NCBI RefSeq assembly: GCF_002999335.1
Contig: NW_020312535.1
Span: forward strand, 62,001-126,000
Reading direction: 5' to 3'
Source of the DNA: Cyclospora cayetanensis
Taxonomy: Eukaryota; Apicomplexa; Conoidasida; Eucoccidiorida; Eimeriidae
Length of the DNA: 64,000 nt
Positions within the stretch are counted from its first letter, which is position 1. Every line of letters starts with the position of its first letter. Shown here piece by piece: positions 35,393 through 46,951 of the stretch. The notes under the pieces were generated by a model. That model saw nothing but the letters and a program-made list of their open reading frames with translations, was not told the DNA's origin and ran no database searches. Position numbers and translations under genes: made by a program.

Positions 35393-36450
35393 CGTCCTGG
35401 GGCTCTGTGTTGCTACATGGTGCTGTTGCTTAGCCGACGCCGCGTCAGCGACTATTGGTGCTGCTGCGTCTGTTTCGCTGCTATCTCCTAAGTGTCGCCC
35501 TTGGCAATTAATAGTTGTGCGCCCACAATACGCGGTTTTGCTGTTTAATTCGGCGAATCTACTATGCTCGAGTACCCATTAAGGCCAACGGCAGTAGCAG
35601 CATTTACACCAGTAGCACGAACAGAGCAGCGACAATAGTATCAGACGGCGTCGCAGTAGCAAAATATGAGTGATTGACGCTTCGTTGCTCTAGGGGCTCT
35701 CGAAATACGTCTTAATTGGCCTTTGCGCTTCGGGCAGATCATTGTTTTACGCCGAGATTGCAGCCCATAGCATTAGTCAATGCAGACTGTTCTGCTTCTG
35801 CACTGGCTGCACTATGGATTTAGGGTAGTTCCCTGCGGGTCCATTGGGGACAACTCGAATCGCTTCTGCTTGACTTCTGACCCGTAATATACACGCTTGC
35901 TGTAAATAAGGCTTATTTATTTCGCCGACGCAGTCATGAAAGTTGGAGCCCTTGCAACGAAACAGCCAGAAATTCAGCGAGTAGAATTAGCAAAGAGAGG
36001 AATTAGTGTAGGGCTTGGGAAATGCTAGTACATGGAAGCGCAGGGGTCGGGAGGGTTGGCTAGAGGACCAGGCCGCAATGGGAGACGAGTAGAGGGTGGG
36101 CTGCTTGACCGGCTTCGGTATGCGATGTATATGCTCTTTTGCTGCAAAAATAGTTCAAAAGCAGGATTTCTAGTCGCATGGATTAATGAGGACAAAAATT
36201 ACCGTCCGCCGAAGTACGGTGGCTGACTCCCCACTCCCATAGAGGAGCACTGAAATCACTCGAGAATCCCTACTTTCAATTTTATCTGTTGCCCACTTCA
36301 ATCTCCATTTTGGATCGCTGAACTTTGGCTCATAAAGCATATTTCCATGTCTACCCACGAGGAGTAGGCAGGTGGACCTCGCGACACCGAGACTGCATTT
36401 CGCATAGCAGTATGCTCCTAGCCTTGTACCCCAAACCATCCTCGAACTTT
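35393..36450. other. Spacer after the SWI3-like gene
   Basis: Likely 3' UTR of the SWI3-like gene at first. Short frames at 35367-35582 and 36032-36226 have no motif. A decayed integrase end lies at 36173-36358 on the minus strand. Confidence 0.4.
36173..36358 (-). mobile_element. Ty3/gypsy integrase C-terminal domain relic
   Basis: The minus-strand frame reads GRHGNMLYEPKFSDPKWRLK, then WATDKIESR and ATVLRRTVIFVLINP. This fits the SH3-like end of gypsy integrases (G-D-x-V-x-V, K-L-x-P-R-W-x-G-P-F-x-I, V-H-V-N-R-I-R-P). Nothing upstream on that strand was recognised as integrase core, so it is an isolated fragment. Confidence 0.5.
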
Positions 36451-36451
36451 T

Positions 36452-37090
36452 ATGCTGATCACACTTGCTGGAGGCGCCTTGGTTGCTTACGCTATTGGCA
36501 AGGATCAGCGAAGGTCCCCAGCTGAAGCAGCCCCGGCAACGGCTGCAACGGAGCCGCAACAAACAGCAGCAGCTTCCAGGCGGGGAGTCGCAGAAGCAGC
36601 AGCAGACATCCGTGAAGGACGTCAAGAAGCTGCTCGGAATCTCGGGCTCACTCAGGAGCGCCTCCAGGGAGGCACCCGGGCAGCCTCATCGAGGGAACGA
36701 GCCCCACACAGTCAGTTGCAGCAATCACACCAGCGAAGGCGTAGCCTTCACTTGAATAGCCACCCTCGGAGGCACCTTGAGCCGTTGGGGCGCTCACTGC
36801 CGACTGCCTCTTCCATGCGTGCAGCACGCATATCAGCGGGCTGGCAGCAGGAGCAGTCCGAGCACCCAACAGAGGCTGACAGCGAGAGGCAGCAGCAATT
36901 CTGTGCATTCCTTTCCAGCGTGCTTCCCCGACAACGAATTCAGCAGGGGAAAGCGGCGAGCTACGGCGAAAGCACCAGCAGCAGCACAGAACGCTTGAGT
37001 GGTAGCAACAGGAAGCAGCGGAGACATCGTCAGCAGCAGCAGCACCAGCAGTCGCTAGTGCCTTCGCGAGGGAATAAGAGGCTGATCTGA
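36452..37090 (+). CDS. Doubtful Gln/Ala/Ser-rich open frame
   Basis: 213-codon frame with a short hydrophobic start (MLITLAGGALVAYAIGK), followed by low-complexity Gln/Ala/Ser/Arg-rich sequence encoded by CAG/GCA-type repeats. Such frames are common by chance around CAG repeats in coccidian genomes, and the opposite strand is also open here. No motif. It may be a small membrane-anchored protein or an untranslated leader of the large gene that starts at 37235. Confidence 0.25.
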   Translation: MLITLAGGALVAYAIGKDQRRSPAEAAPATAATEPQQTAAASRRGVAEAAADIREGRQEAARNLGLTQERLQGGTRAASSRERAPHSQLQQSHQRRRSLHLNSHPRRHLEPLGRSLPTASSMRAARISAGWQQEQSEHPTEADSERQQQFCAFLSSVLPRQRIQQGKAASYGESTSSSTERLSGSNRKQRRHRQQQQHQQSLVPSRGNKRLI

Positions 37091-37234
37091 GCACTTAAGA
37101 CGGCTTTCTCACGAAGTCTTTGGTGCAGTGAGGGCAGGAGGGGGACAAAACTCGCATTTGTGCGGACTACTGCAGCAGTCGTTGACTCAAAGGCCCCTCC
37201 AGATGGTTTGGAGACCTCATGAGCCCGTAGCTTA

Positions 37235-40200
37235 ATGCAGGGTTTTGTGGCCCATGCGATGAGGGAGAGGGGAAGCTGTGAAATCCTTAGTCGGAGTTTT
37301 TCTACCGGTATTTTCGGGGGGTGGAATCCCCGCCTGGTAGCATCTCGATGGGGCCTCTGGTGGCATTCTTCACGACGGAACCCCTCAGTATCCCACCGGC
37401 TAAAACTGCGTCTTCCCACGCTGCTGCTTGTGCTACTCGTGCTGATTTTTCCATGGCGTAGGTGTCCACGAGCTGCTCCATGGGCTAGAGCTTCCCATGA
37501 AAGTTCCCCCGCTGCTCAGGATGGCTGGAAGGGCGCGGAGGGAGGCCCCTGCGGGGCAGCAGCCGTAGACTTGGAAGACGCGCAAGCAGATGTGTTTGTG
37601 TTTGAGGATCCCTCTGAGTTCGCCTCCGAAGAGCACGAGCTGCAACAGAAGCGGCAGGAGCAACAGCGGAAATCGTTGTTGATGCAAAAACAGCAATGGG
37701 AGCAAGAGCAGCGACCCGGTTCGATTCATCTTTCTCTCTTCCCCTCAGGGTTGGAAGCCTCCCAGCGCGACACGCAAGGGTTGCTGCGAGGACGAGGAGC
37801 TCTACAGAAGGGAATACAGTCTCGCAACTCTGAAGGACAGCTGGAGGCCACAACCAGTAGCGACAGTAGCCTTAGTGGCGTGGCACATGGGCGGCTTGCT
37901 GATCATGCTGCAGCAGCTGCTACAGCAGCAGTTCATACTGTTGCGGCAGCACCCCCTACTGTTGGAAAATCGGTCGTGCCCACTAGCAGTGAGGCTTCTG
38001 AAAAGGCTTCTCACGGGCGCGGTCCCTCTGCTCTGTCAATACCAACTCGCGAACAGAACGAGAGGACTCAAGGCAGCTCTGAAGTCCAGGTAGTCCCTAA
38101 CAATGCTCTCCAAAGCGATAATCTACAGAGGTCTTCGCTGCGTTTAATGCTGCCACCACTGCCTGTCTCCCGTTGGACGGGTGCTCCCGGGCTACGCCGC
38201 ACTATCGAGGATGCCTATGACTCGTTGTGTATGTACACTGAAGCAGCCGCTCGATCTTATATGCCTGAAGTATCTGGAAGGTCGACGGGAGCATCACAGC
38301 TTTCTCCCCACTCTGCAGTCAGGCCCCTGTACACGGAGGCGCAGGCGAATGACGGCGAATGTAAGCTTGGGGGAGCTGGTGCTGCATGCACTAGCAGCAA
38401 GGTCGACAGTGCTAAAGATAGCCCTCAGATGGAGCAGGGACAAATGCTCAAGGATTCGCAGGTGCAGCGCGGCCCGTTATTGGTGGCAGATGCATGGCGA
38501 CGCGTGGGGGCACGCTTCTTATTGGTTCTACCCGTTGTTTCGGTTGATGGATTTCTTGTCTCTTTCTCCGGGGTGAGAATCCCTGCTCTGGGGTCGCGGC
38601 CTACGGACTCCAGGAAGATTCCTTTTTCCACCTCATACCCTGGTAAGCTAAATGTTTCAGGCTTAAGGGCTGAAGGATCTCCAGTGTAGCGTCCATTAGA
38701 GTCGCATGTGTCAGCTAGTGAAAACATAAGGCTTCGGGGTTTAGGTTTTGAGAAAACACCTGATGGACGGGGCAGAACGATGCCAGATAGGAGAAAATTT
38801 CTGAATTCTAACAGAACCATGCATGCTGATATCAGTTTCCGGTCTCCTAGTGCATGCCTTTTTCCATCCTGTGGCGGTTTTAGAAACTGTTGCTGCTGCT
38901 ATTGCTGCGCACGTCTTCGATGCGTTATATGGGCTCTGCAGGGATGGCTCATCTGTTGTTTTTGGTATCTCTGGGTCCCCACATAACTTCTCGAGACGGT
39001 GAACCGCTGCCGCGAATGCCGGCGAGGAGTCCTGCCAAGGAGGGAGGACTGGCTTCTTCCAGCATTGATCGAGAACGGCGAGAGGCTATGCAGCATGTGG
39101 CGCGGCTGTCTGCCTTGGTGGAGAAGGGTTCCAGTCTTTGGCCGGAACGCCCTCTTCTCCTTACGTCCAGGCCCTCTTCCCTCATTCTATTGAAGTCCCT
39201 ATTTCGCTCAAGGGCCTTTACTGCTCAAATCAACGAGCTGCTTACCACGGCATCAAAAGAAGTGCGGCTAGGCTAAGAGGTTTTGCACCCCAACAGGCTG
39301 TGTGAATGTTGGAACTAGTGGGGCACCAAGAACCTTTTCTCAATGATGGCACTCTTTGGCAAGGGCGTATATCTCTGCTGTTGATTTCTTAGCTACACTT
39401 ATTTCGCTTGTTCTACTGCGCATGTGCAGGTTCTGTCGTTCCGGTGCCTGCAATCGTCTCGCCAAGACTGCTGGGCACCAGGCCGTCGCTGGTCGTGGGG
39501 ACGCCGCAACTCTCTGCCCTTCTTGTCGACTTTATTTGCTGATTCTAGAGCCAAGGAAAAAGTATGTATTTCGTGAAGCGGGGCTTATAGGGCTCCGGAC
39601 TTCAGCAGCATCCTTTTGGAAGGGCATAAGTATGCACTGTAGCTGGACGTTGTGGCCAGCAATTTGTGGTGTACACGCTCCTGCTTTATAGTTGGGGGAC
39701 CTTTGTGGGCTGTGCTCCGTGCTTAAGGGTATGTTATTTCTGTCACGAGTGGATAGTGGAGGATGCAAGGTTTATGGTTTGGGGTGAAGTGTATATTTGT
39801 TGTTGGTTTCTAGGCCGCCTGTGTGTACGCCGAGTTGCTGATTCGCATGCATCAAGGCAATCGGCGTTCTGCTTCCATCTCCCAACGGCTACGTGACGCC
39901 CTGCTTCCGGCTTTCCAGGTAGCAGTTGTAGGCGACACCACCACGCGTCTTTGGAATCAGGATCCTTTGACGGATTTCGAAGAGTCCCAGAAGGAACAAT
40001 TGAATGACAGTCCGGCAAAAGAGAGCGAGGCAACCAGACAGTCTGGCTCAGTGGCATGGGGGTCGCAACATTCTAGTGTTGTGGGAGCTTCCGTGAGCAG
40101 CGCACCGCAAGCTCAATACAGCGAAAAGCCGCAGAGCATGACTAGCTTCATCATTTCCCGCCTAAGCCCACGCTTCGGGATACAAAGGAGGTCTCAGCTA

Positions 40201-43200
40201 AAGGGTTCTAGGATTCCTAGTTCTGTTAACACAGAAACAGCTTACAAATTCTACGTGGACCCCACATTAACAGAACCCATTGTTCTATTTGGTGACGACT
40301 CTGCCAGGTACGTACTATGACTGTGGTAGCTCGCGGTGGCTGCTAGGTGTACCGCTTTTCGTGGCGTTCCTTCTGCTGTTGCAAGGCTCCGCTTTACTTT
40401 ACAATCTTCCCTTAGCTGTGTCGTTTGTTGTTAGGGCTGAATGATTTTGCTAGAGCGGTTAGTAGGCTGTGGATCGCAACTTTTCTGCAGCAGTCAGACG
40501 CCGCCCAAGGGTGAAAGGGTATGCGGCTTGTGGTTTGTAATTACCGTGTTTTCGTACAGCACGCTGGCGCTGCATCTCGGTCTGTCTCTGGTGGCCCCCC
40601 ACAAAACGGCTGCGATGTACATCCACGTGGTGGGTGACGTGTGGACTCCCGGGACTGACCAGGAGAAGCCTGAGTACTATCTGGATGCCTTCAAGACAAC
40701 TCGCTTCACGTAAGATATCACGCTTTTGTGGCTTCGGAGTTTTAGCAATCCACAACTCAAGTAGTCAGACCACCGAATGTGCAGTTTCCTGATAATAATT
40801 TTAGCCCAACGGGCTTGTTAAAGTATCTGTACGTTGGACTACATGCAGGACGGAAACGGGCGTGCAGGTGCCGGTGCATACATTGGAGTTCGACGTTGGG
40901 GTGAGCGGGACTATTGAGGACGTTCTGTCTCTCATGGCTTCTCTCACTAGCGCTGCCTCCCACGTTTCTTCTTCTCAGCTGCAGGCAGCAGCTGAGGAGG
41001 AGGGAGATGCTACTGGGGAGGCCCGCCGTGTGCGCACTGTTTCCATGAACGCTTTCAAGCCTCTTCTCCTGCTAGGCAAGGCCCTCAGCCACTTTATAGG
41101 GGCGCACCTAACAGTATACAGGACCTGCAGAGGAACCAGCGGAGTATCAGGGAGTAGTGAAGCACAGAGTGGAAGCGAAGGCACTCCTACGCATAGCCAC
41201 GGCGGAAAGGACACGCAATCAAAGCAAAAAGCATTTCTTGATGAAGCCATGCAGCAAATCAGCGTAGACGGGGCCGTTGGATGCCACCTTCCCCTCATTT
41301 TTCTTAAGCCGCGCTTTGTAGTACACAAGACAAGCCCCCAGGAAGAAAAGGGAAGCGGTGCCGGGTCAAAGAAACTCCATGTAGAGGTCCTCCCCGTGCT
41401 ACATGGCACAGGAAAAGACGAGGCCTCCGTCCGAAAGTACACAGGTCCGAGGGCCAGATTCTTCGCGCAGGAAGCAATGCAGCAACATGCAGCTAAATCT
41501 ACTATTGCTGAAGGCTTTCCTGTTATTCTGTTCAGGTCGGTTCAGAAATTCGCAAGATTAGACATTAGCGTTTATGACTCGGTGGAATCACAGGAAGAGG
41601 CAGCTTATTAGTGTACATGTGTGTATATTTCTGCATGCATATCATTGTATACAATGTGCACTTTGACCTTGGTTGCGGCTGCTCTGTGTGTGGGCATCGA
41701 GGTTTCCCGCAATCTGAATACCTGTGTTGGCTCGCAGGACGCCTGTGCACGCCCTCACCCAATCATGGCTCGTTGGCTTAGTAGATCGGCCTGATGTCTT
41801 CCGGGGGGCCACTAAAGTAGGCAAATTATATCATGTTGCTGCTGCGAGTTCTGGTACTGCTGTTGCTGCCTCGTTGGGACTGCTGCTATTCACGCGGTTG
41901 CTTTAGTTGCAATTTCCATTAAAGCATAGCACCTGTTTTCGCTGTCGGTGTTGGTGCTGTTTTCGTAGCTACTGCCTTGGATATTGTTTTACCTAGTTCC
42001 ACTTAGTGCGTGCTGTGGTGGTTTCTCAGAGTGTACAGGACATGCGGGCATTTCTGCCTATCTTCCACCCATCACGTTTGCCTTTATACAGGGATCTACA
42101 CGTAGACTTCTTGCATATGCTAGCTGTGGTTGCGCGCCCTGAGGAGCTGCTTCCCCCCTCCACCCAGTCTGCTGCTCTTCTGTTGCACCTCACGCGCCTC
42201 AAAGAGGCCCCTGCGAGCGCTCCTGGAGGAGCAATAGGGCGGAGTGTACATGTAGATGCATCGGAATGCCAAAGGCGTCTTGTCCCCGTGCAGCTTGAGT
42301 CTTTCTCTTGGCAGATGGAGAGCTCCAAGGCTCCCCATCCTGGGTTGCCCCTGGAGTGTCTGCAGCGACAGCAGCAGAACCCCGAAGACGACGAGGAAGT
42401 GCTGAGTAGTAGCTGCGCTTGCAGCCGCCAAAAAACGGATTCCTATCATTGCTCCCATCTCCCTTTGGGTGCTACTGATCCACCTTGGAGTCTGGTGCGT
42501 GCAGTGGTCGGAGGTGTGCTGCAGCTTGCGTCTCATGACGTAATAGGCCATGTAGAGCAGGCAGCGAATGATTTAGGGGCCTTTTTCTGTTCGTCGCTAC
42601 CATTTCTGCATTTTATGGAGTCTGCCAGTGCCACGGAGATCGCTGAATTCACTTTGGGACTTGCTATGAGGCTCCACAGCCTCAGAAAAGAGGTAATTGC
42701 TACGGCACTGAGCGCCAGACAAGCCAGGGGCCCAACTCGCCGGCGAGGTACTACGGCATCAGGAGGTGAGGCTCGAGGCACACGTCAGCCCCACCAGCGA
42801 GTGGATGGGTCACTAACACAGAATAACAGCATTTACACGGACAACAGATACAAAGCCAAGGCAACGGACAGGCGGTTTTTCGAGGGCGAGCCCTCTGCTA
42901 CGTCGCAGGAGGACAGCCACACTGCGGGGAGGCAGCACCCCAGTACTACGGGGAATAACGAACGGAGCACAGAGACCCGAGGGCACGCACTAGAGATTCC
43001 TCGCTGGTACTCTACTCGCTGGGTATCCTCATTGAAAAGCAATTATATCAGGCGTGGAGGCCCCTCGAAGGCCCCCGGGAAGGGCGCCCTGGGGTCCCGA
43101 GCGGCTCTCGAAGTGGTGGACGTCCAGCTGCAGATGCAGCACCAATTGCTAGAAATTTCATCGGGCCTCGCAGTGGACATTGCATGTCATTATGAGAAGC

Positions 43201-44695
43201 GGGCACCAAGACCCTCCCCCGAAAAGTTTCTCCAGGTGCTGCCGGAGCTACAAAGGCAACTAGATCTTGAAAAGGATTGGGCCCAGAACCTAGCACGTCA
43301 AGCGCCCACTTCAGTAGACGACGACTCGCCATTTTCCTATTATCTCAGGGAGGTGGCGCGTCGCACCGCCGCCGGGGAGGTGTTGCAGTTCACGGCCAAG
43401 GAAACTGCGGACCTTGCACTATCCTTAATAAATGCTGCTGAGTGGATTCATTCGCTAAAGGAGGAGGGAAGAACCCCCAGGGCTGTCTTCACGGCCACGA
43501 ACTTGGGAGGGCCCCAGTTCGCTGCAGGCCCCGGGGTATCGCCTGCTCTGCTTCACTATTATCAGCCGTCTGACTCTTGGGTGTGGCTCCTGAAGGGTTC
43601 ACAAGAGGAACATGAAGTAGGTGAAAGCACAGAGACATTGCAGGACGCACGAAATGTTGCTCCCCAGAGATCCAGTGGCTACATGGAGGTACCGCTTTCC
43701 CTTCCTTCTGCTAGGAACGTAGCCCCTCCCCCCGTCAGCCAAACGTCATATGATTCACAGCGCAAAAGCGGTGCCAACAGTGGTGGCGGCAGTCTAGTGA
43801 GCAGCAAGCAAAAAGAGAGAGAGACAAGTCGCAAGAAAGGGCAGGAAGGTAGTGAGAAATCTGAAGGCTCAGGAGAATTCTCAGAGAGTTCAGCTCATTG
43901 GTGGGAGGCAGATGCAGCCTCTCTATTGAAGCGCTCAAGGGAGGCTCGCGGGCTGTCACCGTCACTCGTCCGCCACCTGCATGCGGCACTGCAGAGTGGA
44001 CCAGATTGGGACTGCTTAGGCAACAGCTCAGTGGAGGGAAATGCTTTGTGGTTGTTTGTAATGGGGCATATATGCGCAAATTCTTTCTTATGCGAAGGTT
44101 TTAGGACTCTCCTCTTTGGTGAGGGTCTCGCGTTGCACGAAATGCTGCGTGTGGCAAAGCGAGGTGCCTCGGGTTCCGGCAAAGCTTTTACTCTCAACAG
44201 GTTGGACGCTATTCTGGAGGGAAGGCACCAGGGATTCGCACGAAGTGAGCGCAGAAAGTAGCAAGCAGCAAGATGAATAGAACGGGGTTTGAGAGAGGAC
44301 GGAGGCTCAGGGCGGGAGGCGAGGAAATAAGGGAATAAGCTAAAGGGGATGAATGGTTGAGTTAGATTCTTTTGTGGCCGTCTCAGGATGCATTTGCAGC
44401 TGATTTTCGTTTTCGAGTTAGTTGAGTTCCTCTCTCCTGTTTGTTTTTCAGCTGCTATCTGTTCCTCATCTCTAAGTATATTTGTCTACTTGTCCTGCTT
44501 TGTGTGCGTGCATGTGCAGCGTATTATGCTAGGGAGCAGCTGGGGCGCCTCTGGCGTATTTTCTCCCCGAGGGTGTCTGCGCGATTCCCCCAGAGGCTAT
44601 TTCTCTCTTGCACGGCAGAGTGGCAACTGGCGGTTGAGACACTTACTTGGATGCAAGAGCACCCCAACTGTTTCATGCGGCATGCCTTGCCTTAA
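37235..44695 (+). CDS. Very large unknown protein (about 1,882 residues) with an N-terminal membrane anchor or signal
   Basis: Nine exons join with agreeing phase at every junction: 37235-38572, 38884-39261, 39430-39561, 39814-40307, 40560-40709, 40849-41535, 41738-41816, 42030-44244, 44520-44695. Most donors are strong (GTGAGA, GTATGT, GTACGT, GTAAGA, GTGAGC). Residues about 56-74 are strongly hydrophobic (LKLRLPTLLLVLLVLIFP) after a basic stretch, fitting a recessed signal or signal anchor. The next 350 residues are disordered and repeat-rich. Folded-looking parts come later: AYKFYVDPTLTEPIVLFGDD, LALHLGLSLVAPHKTAAMYI, VPVHTLEFDVGVSGTIEDVL, SWLVGLVDRPDVFRGATK, PLYRDLHVDFLHMLAVVARP, and a conserved-looking end (WRIFSPRVSARFPQRLFLSC). 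No catalytic motif or known family was recognised. A secretory-route protein (ER, apicoplast, secretory organelle or surface) is inferred. Exon 3's frame is the least certain. Confidence 0.65.
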
Positions 44696-46951
44696 ATTCA
44701 ATCCTAAAGAAGTACAGCTAAGATAGGCAGCTGTATACCTCAGTGGGTAGGCGGACACCCCAGCAGCCGGATGAGTACAACAGATATACATATGCCTCAG
44801 ACGCTCAATCTAAATCCCACATTATTGTGAATATGCCTTGTTTCATGCTTTGTTGCTTAATTCGGAGGGCATCATATAGATGTAGCCCCCAAACAATCAT
44901 GAAGGGTCTTGACTGTTTGCTCAGCCACACCTACACGGGCTCCTCAGGGAGCTTGTACTCACTGAAAACTCAGAAAGGAATTAAGTGACCCACGCTGGCT
45001 GAGTGTGCTGCATTCTGGGCCTATGCGTGTCAGCTCTCTCTGTTTATCTCTAATTCGTTGGGGCACTTGTGATCAGCTCATCCTGCATCATCCTTTAGGT
45101 ATAGGTTCCCGATGCCCCCATTATGCGACATCTTGTTGGAGCCCCATGGATGGTTTGGTTCCTTTGTTTCAAAGCCATGGAACTTTGTATGCCAACTAAG
45201 TCTTTTAAGCTTGCCGGTTTCTAGTGGAAAGCTAGAGTTCCCCTGCTGCAGGTGTTAGCACGTGCAGAAATTCACACCAGGATAAGATCCCTATTGATAG
45301 GCAGGCCAGTGATAAACAGCCTCAGATTCAGGAAAAGTCGTGTAGAGGCTAGTGGCCGCTCGTCATACGCGGTAGTGTTGCCTTGCCCTGGTTATCTGCA
45401 TGACTCTCTTCGTGTATTCTCTTCCCCTTCCCCCGCTTCGCATTCTTTGTCATCCCTTCTCTCTGTGCCCCTCTCTTCCTGTGAATCATTCTCTCAAGCT
45501 AGTTATGTAAAGTTTGCGTGGAAGAAAATTTGCGTAACCCGGCGTCGCCCTTCCCCCGTATGTTTCATCTGGCGTTAGAGTGGCTTTTGCTGGGTAATCA
45601 CCGTGCATACCTTATGAACATGACTTTAACGGTGCTTTATAAATATTCCATCTACTATATAATATTGGTGAGCCCGGAGTTAGGAGCCATCTTTCCCCAC
45701 CGGCGGCCTCCGCCCACTACCTTCAGTGTTAGCAAGTACCTCTGGCGGCAAGGCCCCTTGCTTGGTTCCACATTCCAAATTCTAGGAGTTGCTCTTTTTC
45801 TAGTAAGCCCAAGTTTGCCTTCTGACCAGCAAAGTGTTCTTTCCAGCAACTCCGAAAAGAGAGCTTTCTGTTGCTTGAGGAAACCACCTCCAGGTCCTAC
45901 CTGGCTGCAGCCTAATCGAAATGACAGTCGATATAGGCTTCGAACGACAATATTCACGCATTTTGTCTTCAAACCACAAGTATGCTACAACAGTTTTCGG
46001 AGAAAAGAGGAGAAACACGATGAACGGTCCCTGTGCGTGCCGGGCATTGCTCATCGCCGTATACACCGCATCAGTCCCCACTGAGGCCAATATTCCAGAT
46101 GGGAAAAGAATCTCGGCGGTATCACCGATCTACTTGTAGCATGTTGCTACAAGCCAAGTCCAAGGAACTTGTGTAGAGGAGTTGCTGGAGACAGTAAGAA
46201 GACAGCAACCGTGATCAGACCACCGGACTTCCCGGGGCTGGGCAGTCCTCTCATTTTCATCTGTGGCCCAACCCACAAACAGTTTGTATGTTGTTGCAAA
46301 CATTCTCTCAGTATTCCTCATTCTTATGCCTCCTAATTAGGCTCCACAGGGCCTTGGGCCCCTTCCTTGAGGACAGAGATTCGATAAAGGTCACTTACTG
46401 GTTTGTGTTTGCTTGAAGCGGATACTGAGGTCCTTTTGTCCATCTTTGCTAGAATTTCGGCACAAAACATTACATTTAACGGGAATATGCTATGCTCTTT
46501 GCCTTCTAAACTTTAGCTAGAGTCGATAGGCTCTAGGTGATTAACAGCCAGCAGCTACCCCGACAAGGCCTTTATCACTTGCGCTTGTTCAAGCCTGCTT
46601 TGAAAATTGGGTCCTTTTCGGAGACTACATAGGTGTATAGCCAGCCGAAGGTCTTGTGAATTGCACTGTATTTCCCAGACAATACAGCGTGAGCAATTTC
46701 CTTGCGTAACAGGGGGAATTTTCCTTCTCCGGTGAGGGGACCTCGATTCACCGCACCCACAGATCCCCGCAAATTTCAATCAGCAGGGTTTTGATGCGCC
46801 TCTGCACCTTGAATTGTGCAAATAATGGCTCTCAGCTAAGAGAAACTTTTTCGTGATGTGTATTTGCTCCATATTACAGGTCTTCTCAAGCCATACCCGT
46901 CATGCTCCCAGTGTAGTGAGGCTCATGCTACGAGTGATGATGTAGCGAGGC
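44696..46951. other. Spacer without a supported gene
   Basis: Probably holds the 3' UTR of the large gene and the promoter of the phosphatase gene. The longest frame (45518-46084, plus) has no motif and an unusual composition and is not credited. A minus-strand frame at 46772-46575 (LRKEIAHAVLSGKYSAIHKT) is protein-like but unlinked and unrecognised. Confidence 0.35.

Noticed and set aside
36648..37094. 148-codon minus-strand frame opposite the Gln-rich frame
   Set aside because: CAG repeats open both strands; the Cys/Ala/Ser-rich product is typical of a repeat shadow.
44705..44780. CCTCAGTGGGTAGGCGG resembling a tRNA A box
   Set aside because: No GGTTCRA B box follows and the flanks do not pair into an acceptor stem.
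45518..46084. 188-codon plus-strand open frame
   Set aside because: No motif, no supporting splice sites, and a composition unlike the genuine genes nearby.
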